From assembly GCA_035529935.1 (NCBI GenBank), contig DATKVT010000131.1, forward strand, positions 1 through 37,819: DNA of 37,819 bases, in the 5' to 3' direction. The translations under genes and the position numbers were made by a program. Below the pieces are notes generated by a model that was not told the origin of the DNA, did no database searches, and saw only the letters and a list, made by a program, of their open reading frames with translations. Within the stretch, counting starts at the first letter, position 1, and each line of letters starts with the position of its first letter. The DNA is from Williamwhitmania sp. GTDB lineage: Bacteria; Bacteroidota; Bacteroidia; Bacteroidales; Williamwhitmaniaceae. Below are positions 25,340 to 35,200 of the stretch, one piece after another.

Positions 25340-26572
25340 CTACTTGATTACGATTTTACGAGTAATGCTTCTTCCGTCGAAAACAAGTTGCAGAAAGTAA
25401 TTACCTGTTGGTTTGTCGAGCTTGTAACTTTTTTTGAATGAGTCCGAGACACTCTGGGTATCATTCACGAGAATTTTCCCCTCTTCCCCAGCAATTTTAA
25501 CGGTTAACTTACCGCTTGCCGCTGGTGTAAATGCAAGGGTTAAGTTGTTTGTCGATTCCGACGATTCCAATCCAACAGAGAGATTGCCATCGGGGATTTT
25601 TTTATCACTCTTTTCCTTTTTAAATCCACCTTTTTCAAGCATGGCAATCTCTTCGTTGGAAGGATCGGATACAATTAAGGTCGATTCCATTTTTTTCATC
25701 ACTATTTTTTTCACCTTTTTCTTATAGGAATTTTGGTTAACCATAACAACGTATGATTTGCTCTTTGGTCCGACAGCATTGGTAGAGTCTTTGTCGGAGA
25801 TAATGATTTTAATCTGCTTACCCCCCTTTGAATTAACAATTATTTTTTCGGTTTTACAGTTGCCTGGCTTACCCGATTTTGTTATGACGGCTCGAGAAAG
25901 CACCATTACATGCTTTTTACCTTTGGGGTTGAAAAAGTAGCCGTAATGTCCATCTTTTACTGGTTTTCCCGTTGCTGCATCAATCCATTCCTCCTTGCCC
26001 TTGGGTTGCAAATACACCTTTTGTTCGGAAGAATCTCCACGAGTAATTCGGTAAACCTTTAATCCTGAATACTCTCCCTTCTGGGGTAATTTCCCTTCAA
26101 CTTCTAGTTTTTTAAGCATTTCTTGCATCTCTTTGGGGTTGGATGAATCAAACTGTTCAACTTCGATCTGTTGTTTGTGCGGACGACCAACGGTATCTTC
26201 TTCCATAAGGAAGTCCGAATCGTCCGAAAAGAACTGCATTTCAGGAAGGGTTATTTGGTCGTTAAGGCTATCTAGGTTGACCCACATCCCGGCCATAGCC
26301 CTATTTATCTCTTGGGAAATGGAGTCGGAGTTGAAGTAAAAGTTGTGGAGCGATTTTTTTATCACTCGCTCTAAGCTGTCACCGTTTGGCATGGTTCTTA
26401 AGTCCAAGACAATGTTATTATCCCAAGGCGAAATGATAATGGTGTCGCTGTCGCTATTCCAAGTAGCGCTTTTGTGCGGTTGATCTTGCGATACCGCTTG
26501 GGTGGAGGCTGCAAAAAGGGAAATAGCTGTAAGCACCGCCACTTTTGTCGTTTTTACAATAGCTGTTTTCAT
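25340..26572 (-). CDS. Exported protein with T9SS-type C-terminal tail
   Basis: A 410-residue secreted protein. N-terminal signal (MKTAIVKTTKVAVLTAISLF...AVSQ). The middle is polar, rich in Ser, Asp and Lys, without a domain I recognise; it includes SGLKVYRITRGDSSEQKVYL and a Lys-rich stretch (KKKVKKIVMKKMES). The last ~75 residues (NLTLAFTPAASGKLTVKIAGEEG...YKLDKPTGNYFLQLVFDGRSITRKIVIK) fit a Por-secretion (type A) sorting domain: ...G.Y.L.V..G.....KIVIK. If correct, it is exported by T9SS and anchored at the surface. It is divergent from the RprX/RprY-like system, 134 bases apart, which suggests that system may control it. Function unknown. Confidence 0.75.
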   Translation of the reverse strand: MKTAIVKTTKVAVLTAISLFAASTQAVSQDQPHKSATWNSDSDTIIISPWDNNIVLDLRTMPNGDSLERVIKKSLHNFYFNSDSISQEINRAMAGMWVNLDSLNDQITLPEMQFFSDDSDFLMEEDTVGRPHKQQIEVEQFDSSNPKEMQEMLKKLEVEGKLPQKGEYSGLKVYRITRGDSSEQKVYLQPKGKEEWIDAATGKPVKDGHYGYFFNPKGKKHVMVLSRAVITKSGKPGNCKTEKIIVNSKGGKQIKIIISDKDSTNAVGPKSKSYVVMVNQNSYKKKVKKIVMKKMESTLIVSDPSNEEIAMLEKGGFKKEKSDKKIPDGNLSVGLESSESTNNLTLAFTPAASGKLTVKIAGEEGKILVNDTQSVSDSFKKSYKLDKPTGNYFLQLVFDGRSITRKIVIK

Positions 26573-26599
26573 AGTAGTTGTATAGTTTGATAATTGTTA

Positions 26600-26607
26600 C
26601 AAAACTA
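26600..26607 (-). promoter_or_regulatory. -7 box for the T9SS-tail gene
   Basis: On the minus strand TAGTTTTG, an exact TAnnTTTG match. The predicted start near 26595 gives a leader of about 23 bases. No clear -33 element. Confidence 0.5.
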
Positions 26608-26694
26608 CCAATGCGCTGATGGATTGAGTGTTAATGGTCGGTTAATAAGAGCTAACGAAAAGTTAATGTTGATGCAATGCGTTTTCTCTTTTCC

Positions 26695-26702
26695 TACCTT
26701 TG
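26695..26702 (+). promoter_or_regulatory. -7 box at the kinase start codon
   Basis: TACCTTTG matches TAnnTTTG exactly, but lies only 4 bases before the apparent ATG at 26707, so the transcript would begin at or next to the start codon. A TTG at 26669-26671 gives a 23-base spacer. A chance match cannot be ruled out. Confidence 0.35.
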
Positions 26703-26706
26703 GGGT

Positions 26707-28473
26707 ATGAACAAACGAAGAATAACGCTGATATTTATTTTAGTTGGCCTTTCGCTTGCGGGAATAATTGCGATTCAAGTCTTTTGGATTCGAAATGCCT
26801 TGCAGGTGTAGGAGGCTCAGCTCGATGCATCGGTAAATGAGGCGCTCAGCTCTCTGGTTCGTAAGCTGGAAAAGCGAAAGGTTGTGCTCTTGGCAAGTGA
26901 GTTGGATAAAGATAGCCTTGTTGCTCCAGCATTTCAAACTCCCAAAATTCGGCACAAGGGGCATGGTAAACAGATTCGGGAAGAGAGCGAAATTGTTTAT
27001 ACCGGTCCCGATAAGCCAGTTACATTATCGCAAAAATCCATAAAGGTCAGGAGCAAGGGAAAAGGGAAATCCTCGGTATATTTCTTCTCCGACTCTGTTT
27101 TGGCGCCGGAGAGTATGCAGGTGAAATCTACGGTTGAGCGAATCAATGTAGACTCTATAGAGGCGGTAATTGCGGAAGCGATTCACAAGTCGACAAATAG
27201 CCTTAACGCAACTATTGCCAACAACCACTTTAAGATGGAGTGGATCGTGAATGAGTTGGGTAAGAATGGTAGTCGGGTTGTGACACATACCATAAATAGC
27301 CAGAGTGATGATTCCATTACTGGGCGGGCGCAATGGCTGGAGCTGGTTCGCAATGCCTATAAAAATAAGTTAAACATCATGCGGCAAATTGCTGTTGATG
27401 CCGATGCATCTAAGCTGCCGCTTGAAAAACGAGTCGACTTTAAGGGGCTCGAAAAGATGGTGGATGAGGAGCTCACTGCAAAAGGAGTATCTCCAGCAGC
27501 AAAGATTTGCGTTACCAGTGGACCTACCTCCCGAATGGTTTTTTCCTCTAAGGGTTATGATAGCCTTTATGTTGGTCACATTTATAAAACGGCACTTTTC
27601 CCCGAGAACATTATACCGCTTACCGATACGCTGCACGTTTATCTTCCCCTTAGGCGGAGGCAGATATACTCATCGGCTTTTGTACCAGGTGTGGCATCAC
27701 TGGTGTTTACCTTAATTATGGTTATTACTTTTTACCTTTCGTTGAGGACAATTGTGAGGCAGAAGAAGTTGGCTGATATGAAAGCCGATTTCATTAACAA
27801 CATGACACACGAGCTAAAAACACCCATTGCCACAATTCGACTGGCCGTGGATTCGATAGAAAACACGAAGACGATTAGCAATCCCGAAAACATAAAGTAC
27901 TTCACTGCGGCAATCCGCGATGAGAACTTTAGAATGAATAGGATGGTTGAACAGGTGCTACAGGCTGCCCGCTTGGAGCGTAAAGAGTTACGTCTTGTTT
28001 TCACTGAAATAAATTTTGGTGCTTTGGTGGATGCGGTGGTTGCTAAAATGCAAATTATGGCAAAAGAACGAGGTGGATTTATTCGTTTTGAGCCCGCTTT
28101 GGGTGAGTTATATATCCATGGCGATCATGCACACTTGGAGAGCATGGTCACGAACCTCATCGACAATGCTATAAAGTACTCATCCGGTGTTCCGCAAGTA
28201 ACTGTATTTGTAGGTTTGAGCCTTGGAGATGTGGTGCTAACTGTTGAGGACAAGGGAATTGGCATGAGCCGGGATGAGCAGCGGAGAGTCTTTGAGAAAT
28301 TTTACCGAGTGCCGCATGGCAATGTCCACAATGTAAAGGGATTTGGTTTGGGGTTGAGCTACGTTAAGGAGGTGGTTGAGCTGCACGGGGGAGTTGTAAA
28401 GCTAAAAAGTGAGCAAGGAAAAGGATCTTCCTTTTCTGTTTTTATTCCCGAAAGAAAGGCTAACAATGAATAG
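26707..28473 (+). pseudogene. RprX-like sensor histidine kinase interrupted by an in-frame TAG
   Basis: The frame from ATG 26707 would encode 588 positions, broken by TAG at 26809-26811 (codon 35). Before it: MNKRRITLIFILVGLSLAGI, TM1 (~6-28). After it the frame continues with QLDASVNEALSSLVRKLEKR, which fits the periplasmic sensor domain typical of Bacteroidota kinases. Then come TM2 (~325-347), HisKA with H368 in NMTHELKTPIATIRLAVDS, and HATPase with N box NLIDNAIKY, DKGIGM and FGLGLSYVKEVVELHGG. Without TAG read-through, an internal start gives a kinase lacking TM1. CAG to TAG would be a one-base change. The 3' end overlaps the response regulator by 8 bases (ATGAATAG), so the pair were built as a unit. 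Sequencing error is the main alternative. Confidence 0.85.
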
Positions 28474-29173
28474 GAGTGCAAAACTATTATTGGTTGAGGA
28501 TGATGTAAACTTTGGCGCAGTGCTAAAAGCTTACCTTCAAATGAACGACTTCACGGTAACCCTCATCTCCGATGGATCTTCGGCAAAGGCTCAGTATAAG
28601 GTGGGTGCACACGACCTCTGCATTCTTGATGTTATGCTACCCGGATTGGACGGATTTACTCTAGCAAAGCACATACGAATGGTCGATCCCGATGTGTCGT
28701 TCATTTTTCTTACTGCGAAATCCATGAAGGAGGACGTGGTGGCGGGCTATGGTTTAGGTGCCGACGATTACATTACAAAACCATTTGATTCAGAGTTGTT
28801 GCTTCTCAAAATTCAAGCTATTCTGCGGCGGTCTAATGTTGGACAGATCCTACACCCGGCAATTTTGCAGGAGATTAGGTTGGGTCGGTTTACCCTCGCC
28901 ACCGACACCAGAACACTAAGGATTGATAGTGTAGTACACCGACTTTCACCAAGGGAATTTGATCTTTTGCTTTTGCTGAACGAGCATCGGAATCTTGTGC
29001 TCGAGCGGGAAGAGACTTTGCGCCAGATTTGGGGTGACTTTTCTTACTTTACAGCACGAAGCATGGACGTATACATTGCAAGACTGCGGAAATATCTGGC
29101 CGATGATCCTTCCATCGTTATTGAAAATATTCACGGAACAGGTTTCATACTAAGGGTTTCCGATTCTGATTGA
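28466..29173 (+). CDS. OmpR/PhoB-family response regulator, RprY-like
   Basis: A 235-residue regulator. Receiver domain: acidic pair E11/D12 (LLVEDDVNFG), phospho-acceptor D55 in CILDVMLPG, T83 in FLTAKS, K105 in DYITKPFDS. C-terminal winged helix (residues ~135-233) with LSPREFDLLLLLNEHRNLVLEREETLRQIWG and the recognition helix segment ARSMDVYIARLRKYLADDPSI, then IENIHGTGFIL. The start at 28466 lies inside the kinase stop (ATGAATAG), a typical coupled arrangement; an upstream in-frame alternative at 28409 would add 19 unrelated residues and is rejected. It should be phosphorylated by the kinase encoded just upstream, if that kinase is active. It looks intact. Confidence 0.93.
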   Translation: MNRSAKLLLVEDDVNFGAVLKAYLQMNDFTVTLISDGSSAKAQYKVGAHDLCILDVMLPGLDGFTLAKHIRMVDPDVSFIFLTAKSMKEDVVAGYGLGADDYITKPFDSELLLLKIQAILRRSNVGQILHPAILQEIRLGRFTLATDTRTLRIDSVVHRLSPREFDLLLLLNEHRNLVLEREETLRQIWGDFSYFTARSMDVYIARLRKYLADDPSIVIENIHGTGFILRVSDSD

Positions 29174-29202
29174 TAAACGAGAACAAAAGCAGCTATAATT
29201 GT

Positions 29203-29210
29203 TACCTTTG
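29203..29210 (+). promoter_or_regulatory. -7 box for dnaG
   Basis: TACCTTTG, an exact TAnnTTTG match, about 45 bases upstream of the dnaG ATG at 29255. No good -33 element at the usual distance. Confidence 0.5.
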
Positions 29211-29254
29211 TATTCACGCTAGATTTTTATAACAAATAGATTACCAATTGTTTG

Positions 29255-31201
29255 ATGATTGATTCAGCTACAGTAGAGCGCATTATGGCCGCGGCCAGCA
29301 TACAGGAGGTGGTTCAGGATTTTGTATCGCTGAAGAAGCGGGGAGTCAACTATTTGGGTCTATGTCCTTTTCACAACGAAAAAACGCCATCGTTTACTGT
29401 TTCTCCGGCCAAAGGGATTTTTAAGTGCTTTGGTTGCGGCAAGGGGGGGAACTCGGTAAATTTTGTCATGGAGCTGGAGCATCTTAGCTACTACGATGCA
29501 CTTAAATATCTAGCCAAGAAATACAATATTGAGGTAAAGGAGCGCGAGCTTAGCCAGGACGAGGTGCGCCAAAATGACGACCGCGAGAGCATGATGGTAC
29601 TGAATGCCTGGGCTCAGCGACACTTCTCCGACACGCTTTACCATCACGTTGACGGAAAAAATATTGGCTTAGGGTACCTCAAGGAGCGTGGCATGCGTGA
29701 CGAAACCGTTAAAAAGTTTCAGCTAGGCTACGCCCTCGATAGCCGCGATGCATTTAGCCAAGCCGCCCTTCGACAAGGATATAAGAAGGAGTATCTCGTA
29801 AAGACAGGACTTACCATCGACAATGAGCATGGGCTAATGGATCGATTTTTTGGCAGAGTCATCTTCCCCATTCACTCCATTAGCGGCAGGGTTATCGGAT
29901 TTGGTGGCCGTATTCTCCGTAACGATAAGAAGACGGCAAAGTATTTAAACTCCCCGGAGAGCGAGGTATACCACAAAAGTCAAACCCTTTATGGAATATA
30001 CTTTGCCAAACAGGCCATAACGCGCGAAAACAAATGTCTTCTGGTGGAGGGCTATACCGACGTTATTTCGCTGCACCAAGCTGGAGTAGAGAATGTGGTT
30101 GCCAGTTCGGGAACCTCCCTAACTATTGAGCAGATTAGGCTCATCAAGCGCTTTACTCCTAACGTTACCATTTTATACGACGGTGATGCGGCAGGAATAA
30201 AGGCGTCGCTTCGTGGAATCGACCTCGTGCTTGAAGAGGGATTGAACGTAAGGGTATTGTTGCTACCTGAGGGGGAGGACCCCGATTCCTTTGCTAGAAC
30301 ACGTTCGGCAAGTGAGCTCCTTGCATTTATTGGGGAGAAGGAGGAGGATTTTATTTCGTTTAAAACGCACCTACTACTGGAAGACGCAGGAAAGGACCCT
30401 GTGTTACGGGCAAATCTGATCTCGGATATTGTCCGATCCATTAGTTCCATTCCCGACGCTATCACCCGCACAGTCTATACCCGAGAGTGCAGTAGAATGC
30501 TCGACATTGAAGAGCGGGTTCTTTTTTCGGAGGTTGGAACCAACAGAAGGAAGAAGTATGATGCTGAGCAGCAAAAGGCGCCGGCATTCAATACGCCATA
30601 TCAAGAGCATAAGGAGCTGGCGCTACCCTCGTTTATTCAGGGTGTTTTTTGTGAGGAACAAGAAAAAGAGTTAATATACTACCTGCTAAAGTTTGGTAGC
30701 CAGGAACTTTACAAATTCGATGACGCAACAACTGGTGAAGTTGTATCTGTATCCATTGCCAGCTATATAATTTCAGAGGTAAAAAACGATGAGTTGGAAT
30801 TTACAAACCTAGCTTACCGTCAACTATTTGATGAGTATTATCGGATGATGGAAACTGGGCTAATCCCGGAAGCTCGAAACTTTCTCCACCATCCTGATGT
30901 AGCGGTGAGTGAGCTTGCTGTAAATATTCTGAGTTCGGAACACCATGCCAGCAAGCTGTGGGAAAAGCACAGCGCACATGTCGAAACCGAGGAGATGATT
31001 CTTAGCAAGGCCGTACCTAAGGCTGTGATTGTTTATAAGACTAAGATTATTCAAACCGTAATGGGAAAACTCCTGACGCAGCTGTCGGAACATTCTAAAA
31101 ACGGAGAACTCGATGGCGTAAACAACATTTTAACACAGTTTTCGCAGCTTACAGCGCTTAAAATGAAGCTTGCAAAAGAGTTGGATCGTGTTGTATTATA
31201 G
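29255..31201 (+). CDS. dnaG: DNA primase
   Basis: A 648-residue primase that makes RNA primers for replication forks with DnaB. The ATG at 29255 is chosen over a TTG three bases earlier. N-terminal zinc-binding domain: CPFH (C37, H40) and CFGC (C58, C61), the CHC2 motif. Catalytic core: RFFGRVIFPIHSISGRVIGFGGR, then TOPRIM with E265 in EGYTDVISLHQAG and D309 in YDGDAAG, plus LPEGEDPDSFAR. The C-terminal ~200 residues are the helical helicase-interacting region, less conserved. Length is normal for Bacteroidota. It starts 82 bases after the response regulator and has its own likely promoter. Confidence 0.96.
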   Translation: MIDSATVERIMAAASIQEVVQDFVSLKKRGVNYLGLCPFHNEKTPSFTVSPAKGIFKCFGCGKGGNSVNFVMELEHLSYYDALKYLAKKYNIEVKERELSQDEVRQNDDRESMMVLNAWAQRHFSDTLYHHVDGKNIGLGYLKERGMRDETVKKFQLGYALDSRDAFSQAALRQGYKKEYLVKTGLTIDNEHGLMDRFFGRVIFPIHSISGRVIGFGGRILRNDKKTAKYLNSPESEVYHKSQTLYGIYFAKQAITRENKCLLVEGYTDVISLHQAGVENVVASSGTSLTIEQIRLIKRFTPNVTILYDGDAAGIKASLRGIDLVLEEGLNVRVLLLPEGEDPDSFARTRSASELLAFIGEKEEDFISFKTHLLLEDAGKDPVLRANLISDIVRSISSIPDAITRTVYTRECSRMLDIEERVLFSEVGTNRRKKYDAEQQKAPAFNTPYQEHKELALPSFIQGVFCEEQEKELIYYLLKFGSQELYKFDDATTGEVVSVSIASYIISEVKNDELEFTNLAYRQLFDEYYRMMETGLIPEARNFLHHPDVAVSELAVNILSSEHHASKLWEKHSAHVETEEMILSKAVPKAVIVYKTKIIQTVMGKLLTQLSEHSKNGELDGVNNILTQFSQLTALKMKLAKELDRVVL

Positions 31202-31250
31202 CGCAATAGTGTATTATGACGATGTTGAAGACACTTTGTGTTTTTTTTTG

Positions 31251-31258
31251 TAAATTTC
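31251..31258 (+). promoter_or_regulatory. -7-like box before the lipoprotein gene
   Basis: TAAATTTC, one mismatch from TAnnTTTG, directly after a T9-G run. The same arrangement recurs at 32191-32207 upstream of the ABC gene. Confidence 0.4.
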
Positions 31259-31309
31259 GTGCTTGGAACTGGTTATTATAACAACATTACTGTATAAACC
31301 ATGCTTATT

Positions 31310-32137
31310 ATGAAAACGATGACAAACGCACGGAAACTCGCTCTCGCCGGAATGGCACTAACTTCCCTATTTCTGTTTGCTGCCTGTGGTGGTGGACAAC
31401 AAGCCAGCAAGGCAACTCAGGATGACAACCTTCCAAAGGACTCTCTGGTAAAGGAAGTTACGAAATATCCCCTCCCAACAGCCTTTGAGGTTACCAACCT
31501 CTTGAACAAAGCTGGGGCTGGTTATATTCTTAGCATTTCCAACACCATATCTAATGCTGACAAATATTTTACGGAGAATAGCAAGGCTATCAACCTTGGA
31601 GTGTATGGTGCCGATTTAGCTTATGCCAGCACCTATCAGATGAAGCAGGAAACCATGAACTACCTAAAGGTTTCGAAAAGAATGATTGATGAGCTTCAGA
31701 TCTCTACCGAGTTTAACTCTACGTTTGCCGATCGCGTTGAAAAAAACATCGATAGCCAGGACAGCCTAATCAAAATAATTAGTGATTCATTTTACAAAAC
31801 CTATGAGTTCTTGACCAGCAATGGCAAGGATAATCTATCGCTTTTGGTTATGTCGGGCAGCTGGGTTGAGGGTGTTTATATTACCTCCGAAATAGAGAAA
31901 ACGAGCAAGAATCCTCAGGACATCATTAAGATTCTTCAAGGCCAAGACGCTTCTCTGATTAAGTTACTTGATCTTTTAGACAAGAATAAGAGCAATGCCG
32001 ACATTGCTGAGATGCAAACAAAGTTGCAGGTTGTTGCCGATGCGTATAAAACTATTCAGGGTGATAAGGTTGACCAAAAAATGTTGGACAAGTTTGGCGT
32101 TGTTGTTGAAAAATTGCGCAACGAACTTATTAAATAG
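31310..32137 (+). CDS. Predicted lipoprotein of unknown function
   Basis: About 275 residues. The signal (MKTMTNARKLALAGMALTSL) ends in a lipobox LFAACGG, so Cys26 is likely lipidated; an ATG three codons earlier (31301) is an equal alternative start. The mature protein is mostly helical: a Ser/Thr/Lys-rich linker, then AFEVTNLLNKAGAGYILSISNTISNADKYFTENSKAINLGVYGADLAYASTYQ-type segments and repeated amphipathic helices to the end. I recognise no domain, though similar lipoproteins occur in Bacteroidales. It stands between dnaG and the TerB/ABC gene, each with its own signals: a -7-like box before and a strong terminator after. Confidence 0.75.
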   Translation: MKTMTNARKLALAGMALTSLFLFAACGGGQQASKATQDDNLPKDSLVKEVTKYPLPTAFEVTNLLNKAGAGYILSISNTISNADKYFTENSKAINLGVYGADLAYASTYQMKQETMNYLKVSKRMIDELQISTEFNSTFADRVEKNIDSQDSLIKIISDSFYKTYEFLTSNGKDNLSLLVMSGSWVEGVYITSEIEKTSKNPQDIIKILQGQDASLIKLLDLLDKNKSNADIAEMQTKLQVVADAYKTIQGDKVDQKMLDKFGVVVEKLRNELIK

Positions 32138-32168
32138 CGTGTGATTAAAGTATATTCCAATTGAAAAG

Positions 32169-32198
32169 ACACCTGCTTTTATGCAGGTGTTTTTTTTT
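32169..32198 (+). terminator. Terminator of the lipoprotein gene
   Basis: Stem ACACCTGC (32169-32176) / GCAGGTGT (32183-32190) with a 6-base loop and a T8 run. The T run ends directly in the -7-like box TAAATTTC (32200-32207) for the next gene. Confidence 0.92.
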
Positions 32199-32199
32199 G

Positions 32200-32207
32200 T
32201 AAATTTC
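32200..32207 (+). promoter_or_regulatory. -7-like box before the TerB/ABC gene
   Basis: TAAATTTC, one mismatch from TAnnTTTG, immediately downstream of the terminator T run. Predicted leader about 70 bases. Confidence 0.4.
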
Positions 32208-32283
32208 ATGCGTTATATTCCATGCGGTTATTAGAAAATGGATAGAGTGAAAATGAGCATAAACCTAACGGAAGTTTTTTAGA

Positions 32284-35200
32284 ATGAACGAATCGGTATT
32301 GAACGCCCTGATGCAGCTTTTTGCACTCATTGCCAACGAGAACAATTCAAACATCTCTGCAAGAGGGAAGCAAATTGTGGCGTCGTACCTCGCTCAGCAT
32401 ATTGGTGAAGAACATTCAAGGGAGTATCTCAAACTTTTTGAGGACTACTTCACCTTTTACAAGCAAGAACTTTCGGAGGTAGATTCAACCATTATGGTGG
32501 TAGCAGCCGATGGGACCATGGTGGCGACTCAAGCATCTAAGATATGTTCGCATATTACAAAAAGCCTTCATAAAACCGAGCGAATCGTTGTTTTTCTTAG
32601 ACTTCTAGAATTCATTAATGTAGATGGAATTATTACCACACAAGAGGAGCATTTTGTGCACATCGTGGCACAATGCTTCAATATTGGCACCAGAGAGTTT
32701 GAAAACATCTTTCAGTTTGTAGTATCTCCCTTTAAGAATAGTATTTCCAGAAATCAATTGCTAATAATTTCTGATTCGGAAGAGTTGCAAATAGAGGAAT
32801 TAGAAGGGCTTTGGGTGGAGACGAATAGGCCACGTGAGGAGGAGCGGAAGTTTATTGTTAGGCCTAATCTCCAAGGGAGTATTTTTATTTTGAAGCTCGA
32901 CACCATCAATCAGTTTCTTTTAAGGTATTTTGGAACAGGTGAGGTGTATGTTGGCAATAGGGCTATAATTTCGGGTGTAACTTATATTATAGATACCGGG
33001 TCTATCATTAAAATCCCTGAGAACGAACCCATCTATTTTCGTGAAATAGAAAGCCAGCTATTCGCTCATGCAGGTAGCAATAGCATCATTTTCTGTGCTG
33101 AGAATCTCTCTTTTCGTTTCAAGGGAAGCCAAAATGGGATAAAGCAGTTCAGCTTTTGGGAGGAGTCGGGTCAAGTTATCGGGGTGATGGGTGGAAGTGG
33201 GGTTGGAAAATCAACATTGCTGAACCTTCTCAACGGGAAAATAGAGCCTCAAACAGGAACGGTATTAATTAACGGGTACGATGTTCATCGTGAGCGATTT
33301 AGGCTAGAGGGAGTTATTGGTTTTGTTCCACAGGACGATTTACTTTTTGAAGACCTATCGGTATACCAGAATTTATACTACAACGCCAAGCTCTCGTTTA
33401 GCAATTTTTCGGAGTATAAGCTGCGCGAAACAGTTGAGCACATTCTTCGTGACTTCGACTTGGAGGATATTCGCGACCTCAAGGTTGGTGATCCACTCAA
33501 TAAGTCCATAAGCGGTGGTCAGCGAAAGCGCCTAAACATTGCACTTGAGCTCATGCGCGAACCCTCCGTGCTCATGGTTGATGAACCCACGTCAGGACTA
33601 TCATCTCAGGATTCGGTGATGGTAATGGAGCTGCTGAAGGATCAAGCCCGCAAGGGAAAGTTGGTGATAGCAAATATTCATCAGCCGTCGTCGCGTATTT
33701 TTAAGATGCTCGATAAGCTTTGGATCTTCGACAAAGGGGGCTATCCAATTTTTCAAGGGAATCCGCTCGATGCCATTGTCTACTTTAAGCGGATGAATAC
33801 CCAGGTAAACGCTTCCGAAACGGAGTGTCCATACTGTGGTAACGTGAATCCAGAGCAGATATTGGAAATCATAGAATCGAAGGAGGTTGATAAGGATGGG
33901 AGGTACACCCGTAAACGGCGGAAAACATCAGAAAAATGGCATGAGTTATACAAAGAGCATATACAGCCACGAATAAAGCGGAAGGAATCGAAAAGGATAA
34001 TCCCCAAAAATTACTTCAATATCCCCAACATTGAGGTTCAGATGCAGATATTCTTTCTGCGAACTCTTTTGGCCAAGCTATCTAATAAGCAGTATCTCAT
34101 CATTAATTTGCTCGAGGCTCCTGTTTTGGCTTTTATTTTAGGATACTTTACAAAGTACGCCGCAGGAAATACCTACATATTTAGCGAGAATAGAAATCTT
34201 CCAGCATTCTTGTTAATGAGCGTTGTGGTAGCTTTGTTTTTAGGTCTTACGGTAAGTGCAGAGGAAATAATTAAGGACAGGAAAATTCTAGAACGAGAGT
34301 CGTTTCTTAACCTCAGCCGGTTCAGCTATTTGAATTCTAAAATCCTTTTTCTTTTTGGGGTTTCAGCCATTCAAATGGCACTGTTTGTACTAGTCGGGAG
34401 CTATATTCTTCAAATTAAGGGAATGTTGCTGGTTTACTGGCTGGTTCTATTTACTACCAGCTGCTTTGCTAATATAATTGGATTAAATATCTCTTCGGGC
34501 CTTAATTCTGTGGTCGCTATTTACATTCTTATTCCCCTAATCTTGGTTCCACAGTTACTCCTTAGCGGAACCATAGTTCCGTTCGATTACCTTCACCGAA
34601 AGCTTACCGATAAGGTATACGTTCCGTTGGTAGGAGACTTAATGGTGTCGCGTTGGGCATATGAGGCGTTGGCTGTAGAGCAGTTCCGCGATAATAAATT
34701 TGAAAAGGTATTTTTCCCCTACGAGCAAGTTATAAGCACTGCATCCTACAACACCAGTTTTCTTATTCCGAAGTTGCAGAATATGCTGGAGGATGCCATG
34801 CGTTATAAGGAGTCTGGCGGTTCCATTGCTGCAATAAATAGCCGACTGATTGTTGTGAAGAACGAAATGGTTGCTCTGCAAAATGAATCAGGTAAACCAC
34901 CGTTTGAGTATCTCGGCAAGATGGATGATGCGGGCCTTACAAGCAATGTGTTTGAAGAAGCCACGGGCTATCTGTACTTTATAAAGAAATACTATTTCGA
35001 TCAGGCTGATTCAGCCACACACGAAAAGGATAGCATCTACCGACGATTGGTAGATCACCTTGGTATCGATGCGGTAGTTAAGTTGCGTCAAGATTACTAT
35101 AATAAAGCCCTTGCAGACTATGTTCTAAACACCCAAGAAGTTAACAAGATGCTTGAGCGACCAACCCAAATTATTCGCAAAAAGGATCCCATCTTTATGA

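Noticed and set aside
26809-26811. TAG read as a recoded amino acid (pyrrolysine or reassigned codon)
   Set aside because: TAG ends several normal genes here (pheS, the cNMP-kinase, ispD, ruvB and this kinase itself), so general reassignment is unlikely, and no downstream recoding stem was seen.
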